DNA of 64,000 nt from Cellvibrio sp. PSBB023 (GTDB taxonomy: Bacteria; Pseudomonadota; Gammaproteobacteria; Pseudomonadales; Cellvibrionaceae): contig NZ_CP019799.1 in the NCBI RefSeq assembly GCF_002007605.1, positions 1,798,001-1,862,000 of the forward strand. Direction: 5' to 3'. The position numbers and the translations under genes were made by a program. Within the stretch, counting starts at the first letter, position 1. Every line of letters starts with the position of its first letter. Shown in pieces: positions 1 through 9,450 of the stretch. The notes under the pieces are model-generated. The model did not search any database and was not told the DNA's origin. It saw only the letters and a program-made list of their open reading frames with translations.

Positions 1-311
1 AACTCTGGGCGAAAGTGAAAGATAAGGAATTGCGTAAGCTCTTTGGACTCCAAAAACCCTGCAATAAGCGCCTTAAACGCAGTATCCACTGGGGCCTGTT
101 CAAGGTTGCAGTTCGCTATCGCCCTGCCGACGGTCACTGTTGCCTCATCTAATAAGCGCTCGATCAATGCCTCCCGCGTTGGACAAAACCGATACAGGGT
201 TGCCTTGCTCACACCTACAGCCTTGGCTAGCTCCTGCAAATTGGCTCGTGGTCGATGTACCAGTGCCACCGCCAATTGAAGCAGTAAAGGGTCGATCGCT
301 GTTGATGTCAC
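1..311 (-). CDS. TetR-family transcriptional repressor, partial
   Basis: The N-terminal half of a TetR/AcrR-type repressor; the C-terminal ligand-binding part lies beyond the left edge. A helix-turn-helix is readable (NLQELAKAVGVSKATLYRFC) followed by the family-typical 'TREALIERLL' helix. I chose the GTG at 311 because AGAGAGGAAG lies just upstream. An in-frame ATG at 344 would add 11 residues but has no clear ribosome-binding site. It is divergent from the RND pump operon that starts near 477, and a 28-bp palindrome lies between them, so it is probably the local repressor of that pump. The family call is secure; the regulatory target is inferred from position. Confidence 0.85.
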   Translation of the reverse strand, partial: MTSTAIDPLLLQLAVALVHRPRANLQELAKAVGVSKATLYRFCPTREALIERLLDEATVTVGRAIANCNLEQAPVDTAFKALIAGFLESKELTQFLIFHFRPE

Positions 312-396
312 AGTCTCTTCCTCTCTTTTAAATAAGACCGCCATTCTACGAGGCTAAATATCAATGTCCAGATGACACATATGAAATTAATTAAAT

Positions 397-424
397 TTAA
401 ATGAATCAATTTTGATTCATTTAA
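397..424. promoter_or_regulatory. Perfect 28-bp palindrome, probable TetR operator
   Basis: Two 13-bp arms, TTAAATGAATCAA and TTGATTCATTTAA, are separated by TT. The palindrome lies between the divergent TetR gene and the adaptor gene, about 50 bp before the adaptor start. Size, symmetry and position fit a TetR-family operator controlling both directions. Binding is inferred. Confidence 0.7.
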
Positions 425-476
425 GGCTTTTATGTATTATGCGCCACCTTGGAATCAGTCTCACTGGAGTTCATTA

Positions 477-1619
477 ATGATGAAACCTGTCTTTGCAAAC
501 ATCAGCCTGGCCATATCGGGCCTAACCCTGTTGGCTGTACTCACCGGCTGCGGCGAACAATCGATACAACAGGGCGAGGGGTTGCCCCATCAGGTTGAGG
601 TAGTCATCGCTGAACCTAAAGCCTTGTTAGTGACAGATTCATTGCCCGGCCGCGTCGTTCCCGTCCGGGAGTCCCAAGTGCGGGCACGAGTGGCAGGGAT
701 TGTGATGAAACGTCACTTTGAAGAAGGCAGCGACGTCACAGAGGGCCAATTGTTATTTGAACTGGATGCAGCTCCCTACAAAGTCGCTCTGGCAAAAGCG
801 GCTGCAGAACTCGCGCGCACCGAAGCCTTATTTACTGATGCACAAACCAGGGCCGTACGCGCTGAAGATCTGGCCAAAGTAAAAGCGATCAGCGTGCAAG
901 ATCTGGATAGCGCCCGCGCAACATTAGCCAGTGCACGTGCCAGCGTACTGGCAGCCAAAGCCGATGTGGATAGTGCGACATTGAATCTGGGATATACACG
1001 TATTACAGCGCCTATTTCAGGGCGAATCGGCAAAGCATTGGTGACCGAAGGCATGCTGGTTGGCCAAAACGAAGCGACGGAAGTTGCACACATCCAGCAA
1101 TTAAATCCGGTGTATGTGGATTTCTCTCACGCATTAAGTAACGAGTTGACCCGCCAGGAAGACAGCCGCACCGGCAAGCTGCTCGACGGCGATATTCTGG
1201 AAGCACGTGTAGAGGGAACCGGAATTCAGGTTAAAGGCAAACTGCATTTCACCGGCGCCGCCGTAGATCAAACGACCGGCACTATCGCCCTGCGCGGCGA
1301 GTTTCCCAACGACGATGGCCAACTATTGCCCGGCATGTATGTAACCGTGTTGACACGCTTACACAATCAACCCACTGCATTTCTCTTGCCGCAACGCGCT
1401 ATCAGTCGCGGTGCCGATGGCAATCCGCAAGTCTTGATTGCCGGCAAAGACGGCGTAGAAGTACGCCCCATTCAAACCGGAAAAATGATCGGTGCCGAGT
1501 GGCACATTCTCTCCGGCCTTAATGCGGGCGATAAGGTCATTATCGGCGGTAGCACCACGCTGCAACCGGGTGACAAGGTTGAACCTGTAATCAAGCAACA
1601 ATCCCACACCAGCACTTAA
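477..1619 (+). CDS. RND efflux periplasmic adaptor (MexA/AcrA-type lipoprotein)
   Basis: Membrane-fusion protein of a tripartite RND drug pump, linking the inner-membrane transporter to an outer-membrane channel. The ATG at 477 is chosen (ATG 480 is equivalent) because GGAG precedes it by about 8 bases and the protein then begins with a hydrophobic signal ending in the lipobox LTGC. The longer ORF start at 432 lacks such support. About 380 residues: barrel-sandwich half ('RVRARVAGIV'), alpha-hairpin rich in Ala/Lys/Glu, then 'LNLGYTRITAPISGRIG', which is diagnostic of the HlyD/AcrA fold. The RND transporter follows 16 bp downstream. No outer-membrane factor gene is present, so a TolC/OprM-type channel must be encoded elsewhere. 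Confidence 0.93.
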   Translation: MMKPVFANISLAISGLTLLAVLTGCGEQSIQQGEGLPHQVEVVIAEPKALLVTDSLPGRVVPVRESQVRARVAGIVMKRHFEEGSDVTEGQLLFELDAAPYKVALAKAAAELARTEALFTDAQTRAVRAEDLAKVKAISVQDLDSARATLASARASVLAAKADVDSATLNLGYTRITAPISGRIGKALVTEGMLVGQNEATEVAHIQQLNPVYVDFSHALSNELTRQEDSRTGKLLDGDILEARVEGTGIQVKGKLHFTGAAVDQTTGTIALRGEFPNDDGQLLPGMYVTVLTRLHNQPTAFLLPQRAISRGADGNPQVLIAGKDGVEVRPIQTGKMIGAEWHILSGLNAGDKVIIGGSTTLQPGDKVEPVIKQQSHTST

Positions 1620-1635
1620 TTGGGGACACCACACC

Positions 1636-4600
1636 ATGCCTGATTTTTTTATTGCACGCCCCAAATTTGCCTGGGTCGTGGCGATTTTTATCGCACTCGC
1701 CGGTTTGCTGGCGTTACCCCAACTACCTGTAGCACAGTACCCGGTTGTAGCACCGCCGCAAATCGCACTCTATGCCACCTACCCCGGTGCATCTGCATCG
1801 GTATTAGTGGACTCAGTAACCAGCGTGATTGAAGAAGAACTCAATGGCACTAAAGGGTTGTTGTATTTTGAGTCCTCCAGTAACTCCAACGGTATTGCGG
1901 AAATCACAGCAACCTTTCAACCAGGGACCAACCCATCGTTCGCCCAGATGGAAGTGCAAAACCGCCTGAAAAAAGCCGAATCGCGTTTACCTGCAGCGGT
2001 AATCACGCAAGGTATTCAGGTGGAAGAAGCCAATGCTGATTTCTTAATGTTTTACGCACTCACTTATAAAGATGGCAGCGAACATAAAGACGTGACCGGC
2101 CTTGCCGATTACGCCGCGCGTTACATTAACAATGAAGTGCGCCGTGTAAATGGTGTTGGTAAATTGCAATTTTTCGCCTCGGAAGCGGCAATGCGTATTT
2201 GGGTTGACCCACAAAAACTCATCGGCTATGGCCTGAGTATTGACGATGTAAACAACGCAATTGCTGCACAAAATATCCAGGTGCCCGCTGGCAGTTTTGG
2301 TTCAACACCCACCGGCCAATCACAAGAACTCACAGCAAATATTAATGTAAAAGGCACGCTGAGTGATCCGCGCGAATTCGGCAAAATTATGCTCGCCACA
2401 CTGACGAGCGGTGCCAGTGTGTTATTGCAAGATGTTGCACGTATTGAAATCGGGCAGCAGGATTACAACTTTGAATCGCGTTTAAATGGCAAGCCTTCAG
2501 CAATTGCTGCGGTGCAATTAGCACCGGGGGCAAATGCCATGCAAACCGTGGAAGCGATTAAAAAACGCTTGGATGAACTGTCCGTCAACTTTCCGGATGA
2601 TATTGAATTATCAGTCCCTTACGACACCTCACGTTTTGTTGATGCAGCCATTACCAAAGTAATACACACCTTGATCGAAGCCATTATTCTGGTGTTTTTA
2701 GTCATGCTGTTATTCCTGCAAAGTGTTCGCTACACCTTGATTCCAACAATCGTAGTGCCGGTATGTTTACTCGGCACTCTCGCCGTCATGTATGTGATTG
2801 GTTTTTCAGTCAACATGATGACCATGTTCGGCATGGTGCTGGCAATTGGTATTTTGGTAGACGATGCGATTGTGGTAGTGGAAAACGTCGAACGACTAAT
2901 GGCCGAGGAAAAGCTTGCGCCAAAAGAAGCAACGATTAAAGCCATGAAGCAAGTATCCGGTGCCATTGTGGGAATTACGCTTGTGCTCTCTGCGGTATTT
3001 ATTCCACTGGCACTGATGAGTGGATCCGTCGGCGTTATTTATCAACAGTTCTCGGTATCCCTCGCCGTCTCGATTTTATTTTCCGGTTTCCTTGCACTCA
3101 CGCTCACACCGGCGCTTTGTGCCACCTTACTTAAACCGGTTGACGCAGGTCATCACCACAAGACCGGTTTTTATGGTTGGTTTAATCGGAAATTCCAAAC
3201 ACTAACCAATCGTTACTCACAGCTGAATCATCAACTGGTGCGCAAAACCGGCCGCTATATGCTGATGTATCTTGTTATCGTCGGCGTGCTTGCTTTCTTT
3301 TATATGCGCTTGCCACAGGCATTTGCGCCCCAGGAAGACCAAGGCTACATGATTATCGATGTGCAATTACCCGCAGGCGCCACCACCGCGAGAACCCGTG
3401 CAACTACCATAGAATTGGAAAACTATTTAATCAGTCGCCCAGCGATGGATTCTGTCACATCCATTCTCGGATTTAGTTTTTCCGGTATGGGCCCCAATGC
3501 CGGATTGATGTTTCCGACCCTGAAAGATTGGAGTGAACGCGGTGCCGGTCAATCAGCTGCCGATGAAGCCAATGCCTTTAATGGTCACTTTGCCTCAGTG
3601 AGCGACGGTGCAGTAATGGCCGTCACACCCCCACCGGTTGAGGGCTTGGGAAATTCCGGCGGCTTCTCTTTGCGCCTGCAAGATCGCGCAGGCTTGGGCC
3701 GTGAAGCACTCACGGCTGCGCTTGGCGAAGTATTGGGGCGCGCTAATCAATCACCCATTATTGCCTACGCCATGCTGGAAGGATTACAGGATGCCCCCGA
3801 ACTCAAACTGAATATTGATCGGTCAAAAGCAGCGGCCATGGGCGTGAGTTTTCCTGTCATCAGCCAAACAATTTCCGCGGCCTTTGGTTCTGCCACAATT
3901 AATGACTTCAACAATCAAGGGCGCCAGCAGCGCGTGGTTGTACAAGCAGATGTTGAAGCGCGTATGACACCGGAAGCGCTGCTGAAGCTACACGTGCCAA
4001 CCTCGACCGGGCAACAGGTTCCGCTCAGCGCGTTTGTGACCGCAGCGTGGGATTTTGGCCCGGTGCAGTTGTCGCGCTACAACGGCTACCCCACCTTCAA
4101 AATTGCTGGTGATGCAAACCCCGGCCATAGCACTGGCGATGTCCTCGCGGAAATTGAACGCATTATTGCCGAGCTCCCCAAGGGTATCGGCTACGAGTGG
4201 ACGGGACTTTCCTATCAGGAAAAATTATCCGGTGCGCAAGCACCTATCCTGATAAGCCTTTCTATTTTGGTCGTGTTTTTAATTCTGGTTGCGCTGTATG
4301 AAAGCTGGTCCATTCCGCTCACCGTGTTATTGATTGTCCCTATTGGTGCCTTGGGTGCAGTGTTAGCAGTCAGTTTGATGGGCATGTCCAACGATGTGTA
4401 TTTCAAAGTCGGTTTGATCACCATCATCGGGCTCGCCGCGAAAAATGCCATTTTAATTGTGGAGTTCGCAAAGGAGCTGCACGCCGCCGGTGAAACACTG
4501 GCCGACGCCGCTGTTAAAGCGGCAAAGTTGCGTTTCCGCCCGATCATCATGACCTCTATGGCATTTATCCTCGGCGTTTTACCGCTGACCATTGCCACTG

Positions 4601-4767
4601 GGGCCGGTGCATCCAGCCAACAGGCCATTGGCACCAGTGTCATGGGTGGCATGATTACCGCAACACTGCTCGGCGTTATTTTTGTACCCGTGTTTTTTGT
4701 ATGGGTCTTATCGCGCTTCCATAGTCGTAACGACGGCAGTGAATCAATAGCGATAAAGGCGCCGTGA
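1636..4767 (+). CDS. RND multidrug efflux transporter (AcrB/MexB-type, HAE1)
   Basis: Proton-driven inner-membrane efflux transporter of 1043 residues, the normal size for AcrB/MexB. It has the two-fold repeat of one N-terminal TM helix, a large periplasmic porter domain and a bundle of TM helices. The proton relay is intact: adjacent Asp409-Asp410 in 'ILVDDAIVVVENVER' (TM4) and Lys936 in 'LAAKNAILIVEFAKEL' (TM10). It follows its adaptor closely, so the two form an operon, probably repressed by the divergent TetR protein. A strong terminator follows. Substrates cannot be predicted from sequence; the HAE1 clade generally exports hydrophobic drugs, dyes and detergents. Confidence 0.95.
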   Translation: MPDFFIARPKFAWVVAIFIALAGLLALPQLPVAQYPVVAPPQIALYATYPGASASVLVDSVTSVIEEELNGTKGLLYFESSSNSNGIAEITATFQPGTNPSFAQMEVQNRLKKAESRLPAAVITQGIQVEEANADFLMFYALTYKDGSEHKDVTGLADYAARYINNEVRRVNGVGKLQFFASEAAMRIWVDPQKLIGYGLSIDDVNNAIAAQNIQVPAGSFGSTPTGQSQELTANINVKGTLSDPREFGKIMLATLTSGASVLLQDVARIEIGQQDYNFESRLNGKPSAIAAVQLAPGANAMQTVEAIKKRLDELSVNFPDDIELSVPYDTSRFVDAAITKVIHTLIEAIILVFLVMLLFLQSVRYTLIPTIVVPVCLLGTLAVMYVIGFSVNMMTMFGMVLAIGILVDDAIVVVENVERLMAEEKLAPKEATIKAMKQVSGAIVGITLVLSAVFIPLALMSGSVGVIYQQFSVSLAVSILFSGFLALTLTPALCATLLKPVDAGHHHKTGFYGWFNRKFQTLTNRYSQLNHQLVRKTGRYMLMYLVIVGVLAFFYMRLPQAFAPQEDQGYMIIDVQLPAGATTARTRATTIELENYLISRPAMDSVTSILGFSFSGMGPNAGLMFPTLKDWSERGAGQSAADEANAFNGHFASVSDGAVMAVTPPPVEGLGNSGGFSLRLQDRAGLGREALTAALGEVLGRANQSPIIAYAMLEGLQDAPELKLNIDRSKAAAMGVSFPVISQTISAAFGSATINDFNNQGRQQRVVVQADVEARMTPEALLKLHVPTSTGQQVPLSAFVTAAWDFGPVQLSRYNGYPTFKIAGDANPGHSTGDVLAEIERIIAELPKGIGYEWTGLSYQEKLSGAQAPILISLSILVVFLILVALYESWSIPLTVLLIVPIGALGAVLAVSLMGMSNDVYFKVGLITIIGLAAKNAILIVEFAKELHAAGETLADAAVKAAKLRFRPIIMTSMAFILGVLPLTIATGAGASSQQAIGTSVMGGMITATLLGVIFVPVFFVWVLSRFHSRNDGSESIAIKAP

Positions 4768-4827
4768 CCTTATCAGTAGTGTGACCTGTCAGTTCGGTTA
4801 CCGACCGGATTGACTCTGCGATCTATC

Positions 4828-4860
4828 AAAACCCGAGACTGAAAAGCCTCGGGTTTTTTA
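4828..4860 (+). terminator. Rho-independent terminator of first RND operon
   Basis: Stem AAAACCCGAG / CTCGGGTTTT with a 10-base loop, followed by a T-run, about 60 bp after the transporter stop codon. Confidence 0.85.
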
Positions 4861-4907
4861 TTGTGCGTTCAGGCGTCACACACCAGTCGCTTAAATCATT
4901 AAATAAA

Positions 4908-4922
4908 TGAGATTGATTATCA
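4908..4922. promoter_or_regulatory. Fur-box-like sequence before second RND operon
   Basis: TGAGATTGATTATCA matches the 7-1-7 Fur consensus TGATAATnATTATCA at 12 of 14 defined positions. It lies 54 bp before the adaptor start in an AT-rich promoter region, which would suit iron-dependent repression. A single site found by eye, so only moderate confidence. Confidence 0.45.
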
Positions 4923-4975
4923 AATGATATCCATTAATATAGCCGCCCTGATACTTACTGAAATAATGAGGATTT

Positions 4976-6073
4976 ATGCGGCGCCTGCTCTTAACCACCA
5001 GCCTGTTTCTGCCATTGTTGACCATTTCCCATTCGATTAAGGCTCAACCCAACGAACTGCAGGTTGTGACACATCGCTTGCAAACCACAGCGATGGGCAG
5101 TGAGCTGGAGCTAAGCGGCACACTGCGCGCCCTGCGCGACTCCAATCTGTCAGTTGCAGTGAACGCGCTGGTCAAGCAGCTGCATGTAGATCTTGGCAGC
5201 CATGTCAAACAGGGTGACTTGCTACTGGAGCTGGATGACAAGATCGCCAAACAGGAACACCAGCGTGCACTTGCACAGCTGTCAGCCGCTGAAACCGCCG
5301 CCACCGAAGCCGCTCGCCTGCGCGATGAAGCCCTGCGGTTGAAACAACAGAGCCATATTGCCCAAAGCGAGGTCAGCGCCCGTGAAAGCGCCGCCACACT
5401 GGCCGTAGCACGACTACAAGAAGCCCGTGCCGACGCCGGTATCGCCGCCGAGCAATTGGCCAGACATCAATTGAAAGCCCCCTTTGATGGCGTGATCAGT
5501 GCGCGCTGGACCGATCTCGGCCAGTGGCTGACCCCCGGCGATCAGGTCTTTACCCTGGTCTCCACCGATGAATTGCGCCTGGACGTGCAACTACCCCAGG
5601 AGCACTTGCCCAGCATCGACCAGATCCATGCCGTGCAGATACGCCCGGATTCCCAACCCACCCTGCACATTCCCGCGCGGGTTGACGCCATAGTGCCGGT
5701 GGGCGATGCCTCACGCAGCTTCCTACTGCGCCTCGTGGCAACGGACAGTTCGCCAGCGCTGGTACCCGGCGCCTCTGCCCGTGCGCACCTGACATTCCAA
5801 CAGGCGAAGACGGCGGTGTTATTGCCACGCGATGCCGTGCTGCGCAATGCCGACGGCAACTTCAGTGTCTTTGTGGTGGAAAACGGCAAAGCCAAACGCC
5901 GCCAGATTGCACTCGGCAATACCAGGCGCGATGGGTATTTAGTGGAACAGGGGCTGGAGGCCGGTGAGCAGGTGGTGATTCGCGGCAACGAACTGCTGAG
6001 CGATGACCAATCAGTGACTGTCGCCAGCACTGGCGCCCCGTCAACCAACGCGCAGGGCCAGACTAATGATTGA
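4976..6073 (+). CDS. RND efflux periplasmic adaptor (HlyD family)
   Basis: Second membrane-fusion protein, 365 residues, with a cleavable signal peptide (RLLLTTSLFLPLLTISHSIKAQ) and no lipobox. Lipoyl-like motif 'LKQLHVDLGSHVKQGDLLLELD' elements are split around a long Ala/Glu/Arg alpha-hairpin, then 'HQLKAPFDGVISAR' and a C-terminal beta-barrel with 'LLPRDAVLRNADGNFSVFVV'. The stop codon overlaps the next gene by 8 bases, so adaptor and transporter are translationally coupled. A Fur-like box precedes the gene. No outer-membrane factor follows. The family is certain; the exported compound is unknown. Confidence 0.92.
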   Translation: MRRLLLTTSLFLPLLTISHSIKAQPNELQVVTHRLQTTAMGSELELSGTLRALRDSNLSVAVNALVKQLHVDLGSHVKQGDLLLELDDKIAKQEHQRALAQLSAAETAATEAARLRDEALRLKQQSHIAQSEVSARESAATLAVARLQEARADAGIAAEQLARHQLKAPFDGVISARWTDLGQWLTPGDQVFTLVSTDELRLDVQLPQEHLPSIDQIHAVQIRPDSQPTLHIPARVDAIVPVGDASRSFLLRLVATDSSPALVPGASARAHLTFQQAKTAVLLPRDAVLRNADGNFSVFVVENGKAKRRQIALGNTRRDGYLVEQGLEAGEQVVIRGNELLSDDQSVTVASTGAPSTNAQGQTND

Positions 6074-9000
6074 AAAATGGGTTCTTCAAGGGCGCTTGCT
6101 GAGCATTATTGTATTGATTGTGTGTGTACTGGGCTTTGCTGCCGCACGGCAGATGCCGGTGCAGATGATTCCCAACCTGGATACTCGCATCATCACTGTA
6201 GTCACCGGTTGGTCGGGGGCGACGCCGCAGGACGTTGAAAAGGAAATCCTGCTGGAACAGGAGCGCTACCTGCGCTCGCTGCCCAATCTCAGCCGCATGC
6301 AATCCTTCGCCTCCATGGGTGAAGCTGTGATCGAGCTGGAATTCCCTATTGGCGTCGAAGCCAATGAAGCGCTTATCCGCGTTTCCAATGCGCTAAGCCA
6401 AGTGCCTAACTACCCCGAAAACGTTGACCAACCGCGCCTGTACAGCGAATCCTTTTCTGAAAGTGCATTTATGTACTTCGCGGTATTGCCCGAGATTGGC
6501 AACCCGCGCCAGTTGGATATGGACATGATCAGCGACTTTATCGACGACAACCTGCGCCCGCGCATGGAACGGGTTGCCGGTGTGTCGCAGGTTGAGATGA
6601 GCAATACCTTGCGCCAGATCCAAATCCACGTTGATCCGGCGCGGCTCGCCCAGCGCAACCTGAGCTTGGAAGATGTGAGCAGCGCCATTCGCGCGCGCAA
6701 CCGCGATGTGTCCGCCGGTGATATCAACGACGGCAAACGCCGCTACCTGCTGCGAACTACCAGCCGTTTTGATGACATCAACGACCTGCAAAACCTGATT
6801 ATCACCCACCAGGATGGCAGCCATATCCGCCTGGCCGATGTGGCCGACATCCGCCTGGATCACTACGAAAAACGCAGCTATTCCATCGTTAACGGCGAAG
6901 AAGCGCTGACACTGGCGGTCAAACGCCAGCAGGGATCCAATGTTATCGACATCAAACGCGCCATGCTCGCGGAGATAGACAAAATCCGCGCAGACCTGTT
7001 GGAACCCCATGGCCTGCGCATCTTGATGATTAGCGACGACGTGCGCTACGTGGAAGATTCCATCAGCAACGTGTTTTCCAACCTGTGCATTGGTGCCTTT
7101 CTCTCCACGCTGGTGATGTACCTGTTCCTGCGCTCCGGCCGCGCCACCCTTATCTGCCTGCTGGGTATTCCGGTCTGTACTATCGCCTCCTTTATCGGTC
7201 TGGCCGCCTTTGACCGCACCATTAACGTCATCTCCCTCGCCGGCATTGCCTTTGCAATTGGCATGACAGTGGACAACAGTATTGTGGTGCTGGAGAGTAT
7301 CGAACAGGCGCGGCGACGCGGGCTGGATCGTATAGAAGCCGCCGTCACTGGCGTGCGCGAAGTATGGAGTGCGGTCATAGCCTCCAGTACCACCACCGTT
7401 TTGGTATTTGCGCCGGTACTCTTTATCACCGAAGAAGCGGGCCAACTCTATTCCGATATCGCACTGGCTATTTCTGCCTCCATTTTTGCCTCCATGCTGT
7501 TTGCATTGTTTGTGGTACCAGCGGCCAGCGCAGCTATTGGTGGGCGCATGGACATGGGCGAAGGCTCCAAACGCGAAGCCACAATTCTCAAGATAACCGA
7601 CTGGCTCTGCCACAACCTCAAACGCCGTTACCTGACCATGGCGCTCACACTCGTTTGCAGCCTCGGTTTAGCCTGGGTATTTATGCCCGCCGCCGAATAC
7701 CTACCGGAAGGTGAAGAACCCAAGGCATTCACCATGATGTTTGCGCCACCGGGCTATAACATTGAGGAAATGCACAAGATCAGCACTGAAATTCAGGCCG
7801 AGCTGGATAAAGCCATCCAACCTGATGCGGATGGCAGCAATGGCATACCGCCGCTGGCCTACTATTTTTTACGCATCAGCGCCGGTCAACTTTGGCTCAT
7901 GAGCGAGCCGCGCAGCGCTGCCAATATCGATCTCATGATGGATGTACTGGTGAAGCGCTTTGAAAGCTACCCCGGCATGCGGGCCTTCTCCGCGCGCGGC
8001 TCGATTATCTCCAGCAATCAGGGAGGCACCCGCGCCGTCGAACTGAACCTCACCGGCCCCGATCTGGCAGAGCTCTACGACACCGCACGCCATGTAATGC
8101 GCCGCGCAGACGAGGTATTCACAGAGCCGCGTATCGATTCATCGCCCTCATCCCTGTCTCTCGACCAACCGTTAATTGAAATCCGCCCGCGCTGGGAGCG
8201 TCTGGCTGAACTCGGGTTTAGTCCGGCCGAATTCGGCTTTATTGTCGCGGCTTATAGCGACGGTGCCTTTGTGGGTGAATTTATTGATGGCGACGACAAA
8301 ATCGATATGTTCTTGTTCAGCAGTGCCGGTAATCGCCAACAACTCAACGAATTAGCACAAGTGCCCATTCGCACACCCAAAGGGCAAGTCCTGCCGCTCT
8401 CGGCACTCGCCGAACTGCGCGAAACGGTAGACAGCGAAGAACTGCGCCGCGTCAATGGTCAGCGCACCGTATCGGTTTATATTATTCCCGCCGACGATGT
8501 CGCACTGGAAACCGCCGTGGATAAAATGCGCACCGAATTAATCCCGGCCATGAAACTCGCGGGCGAGTTACCCGCCCGCGTCGCCCTCAGCATTACCGGC
8601 GCCGCTGATGATCTCGCCGCAACCCGCGCCTCTTTGCTCAATAATTTCGTCGTCGCCATAGTGCTGATTTACCTGATGCTGGTCGCTATCTTCTCGCACT
8701 GGGGTTATCCATTGCTGATTATGACAACCGTACCGCTGGGAATGGCCGGCGGCTTGGTCGGATTGGTGGGGCTCAATGGTCTGAGCGCACTGTTGGCCAC
8801 CATCGGCTTCAGCGGCAACCATCAAGCATTGGACATGATCACCATGCTCGGTTTTGTGATTTTGCTGGGAACGGTGATCAACAATCCCATCCTGATCGTG
8901 GAAAAAACGCGCCGCAATCTGGACGAACGCCAAATGACAATCACCGAGGCCGTACGCGACGCCGTTTCAAGCCGCCTGCGCCCTATATTAATGTCCACCG

Positions 9001-9209
9001 CCACCACCATTTTCGGCCTCGCACCACTGGTACTGATTCCCGGCGCGGGCACAGAGCTGTATCGCGGCGTAGGCATAGTCGTCCTTTGCGGCCTCACTGC
9101 CTCCATGCTACTCACGCTGAGTTTTTTACCCTGCTTATTAATAGAAGTATTAGACCCGCAAGCACGCTGGCGACATACATTAGCGCCGCTCTTATCGCGC
9201 AAAAAATAA
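6066..9209 (+). CDS. RND efflux transporter permease, non-canonical proton-relay residues
   Basis: Inner-membrane RND transporter, 1047 residues, starting inside the last codons of its adaptor (8-base overlap). The fold markers are present ('FAIGMTVDNSIVVLESIE', 'LLGTVINNPILIVEK'). The AcrB Asp-Asp pair is Asp403-Asn404 here, and the TM10 lysine is replaced by Asn (Asn939-Asn940). Such variants occur in a distinct clade of RND permeases, so the protein need not be inactive. An opposite-strand ORF of about 400 codons within it is a codon-usage shadow. Transcription ends at a strong hairpin just downstream. With the Fur-like box upstream, export of a metal chelator or siderophore is possible but is inference only. 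Confidence 0.92.
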   Translation: MIEKWVLQGRLLSIIVLIVCVLGFAAARQMPVQMIPNLDTRIITVVTGWSGATPQDVEKEILLEQERYLRSLPNLSRMQSFASMGEAVIELEFPIGVEANEALIRVSNALSQVPNYPENVDQPRLYSESFSESAFMYFAVLPEIGNPRQLDMDMISDFIDDNLRPRMERVAGVSQVEMSNTLRQIQIHVDPARLAQRNLSLEDVSSAIRARNRDVSAGDINDGKRRYLLRTTSRFDDINDLQNLIITHQDGSHIRLADVADIRLDHYEKRSYSIVNGEEALTLAVKRQQGSNVIDIKRAMLAEIDKIRADLLEPHGLRILMISDDVRYVEDSISNVFSNLCIGAFLSTLVMYLFLRSGRATLICLLGIPVCTIASFIGLAAFDRTINVISLAGIAFAIGMTVDNSIVVLESIEQARRRGLDRIEAAVTGVREVWSAVIASSTTTVLVFAPVLFITEEAGQLYSDIALAISASIFASMLFALFVVPAASAAIGGRMDMGEGSKREATILKITDWLCHNLKRRYLTMALTLVCSLGLAWVFMPAAEYLPEGEEPKAFTMMFAPPGYNIEEMHKISTEIQAELDKAIQPDADGSNGIPPLAYYFLRISAGQLWLMSEPRSAANIDLMMDVLVKRFESYPGMRAFSARGSIISSNQGGTRAVELNLTGPDLAELYDTARHVMRRADEVFTEPRIDSSPSSLSLDQPLIEIRPRWERLAELGFSPAEFGFIVAAYSDGAFVGEFIDGDDKIDMFLFSSAGNRQQLNELAQVPIRTPKGQVLPLSALAELRETVDSEELRRVNGQRTVSVYIIPADDVALETAVDKMRTELIPAMKLAGELPARVALSITGAADDLAATRASLLNNFVVAIVLIYLMLVAIFSHWGYPLLIMTTVPLGMAGGLVGLVGLNGLSALLATIGFSGNHQALDMITMLGFVILLGTVINNPILIVEKTRRNLDERQMTITEAVRDAVSSRLRPILMSTATTIFGLAPLVLIPGAGTELYRGVGIVVLCGLTASMLLTLSFLPCLLIEVLDPQARWRHTLAPLLSRKK

Positions 9210-9218
9210 TGCGCCAAT

Positions 9219-9260
9219 AAAAAACGGGCAGAAAGTTTCAATTTCTGCCCGTTTTTTATT
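9219..9260 (+). terminator. Rho-independent terminator of second RND operon
   Basis: A 16-bp stem (AAAAAACGGGCAGAAA with its complement) and a 7-base loop, followed by T-rich sequence, directly after the permease gene. The symmetric A and T flanks would allow function on both strands. Confidence 0.9.
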
Positions 9261-9363
9261 TTTGACAACCACCCTGCAAGAGCACGCAACCTTAAGCTCG
9301 CCGATTCGCCTCCCCCATCTCTGACCGAAAAATGTAAAACAACGGGTATAGACTTCTTTTTCC

Positions 9364-9393
9364 TTGGGCAATTGGGATAGTTTCCTGTATATT
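9364..9393 (+). promoter_or_regulatory. Possible sigma70 promoter for EF-G gene
   Basis: TTGGGC and TATATT are separated by 18 bp, ending 57 bp before the EF-G start codon. The -10 is good and the -35 imperfect. Predicted by eye. Confidence 0.35.
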
Positions 9394-9450
9394 ACGCCGC
9401 TATTTTCCAACCCTGTTTTATCTAACCTTGCATAACATTAAGAGAGTCCT

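Noticed and set aside
6393..7613. A 406-codon ORF on the minus strand inside the second RND permease
   Set aside because: It is fully antisense to a clear RND gene in a GC-biased region and shows low-complexity, compositionally odd protein. A shadow frame.
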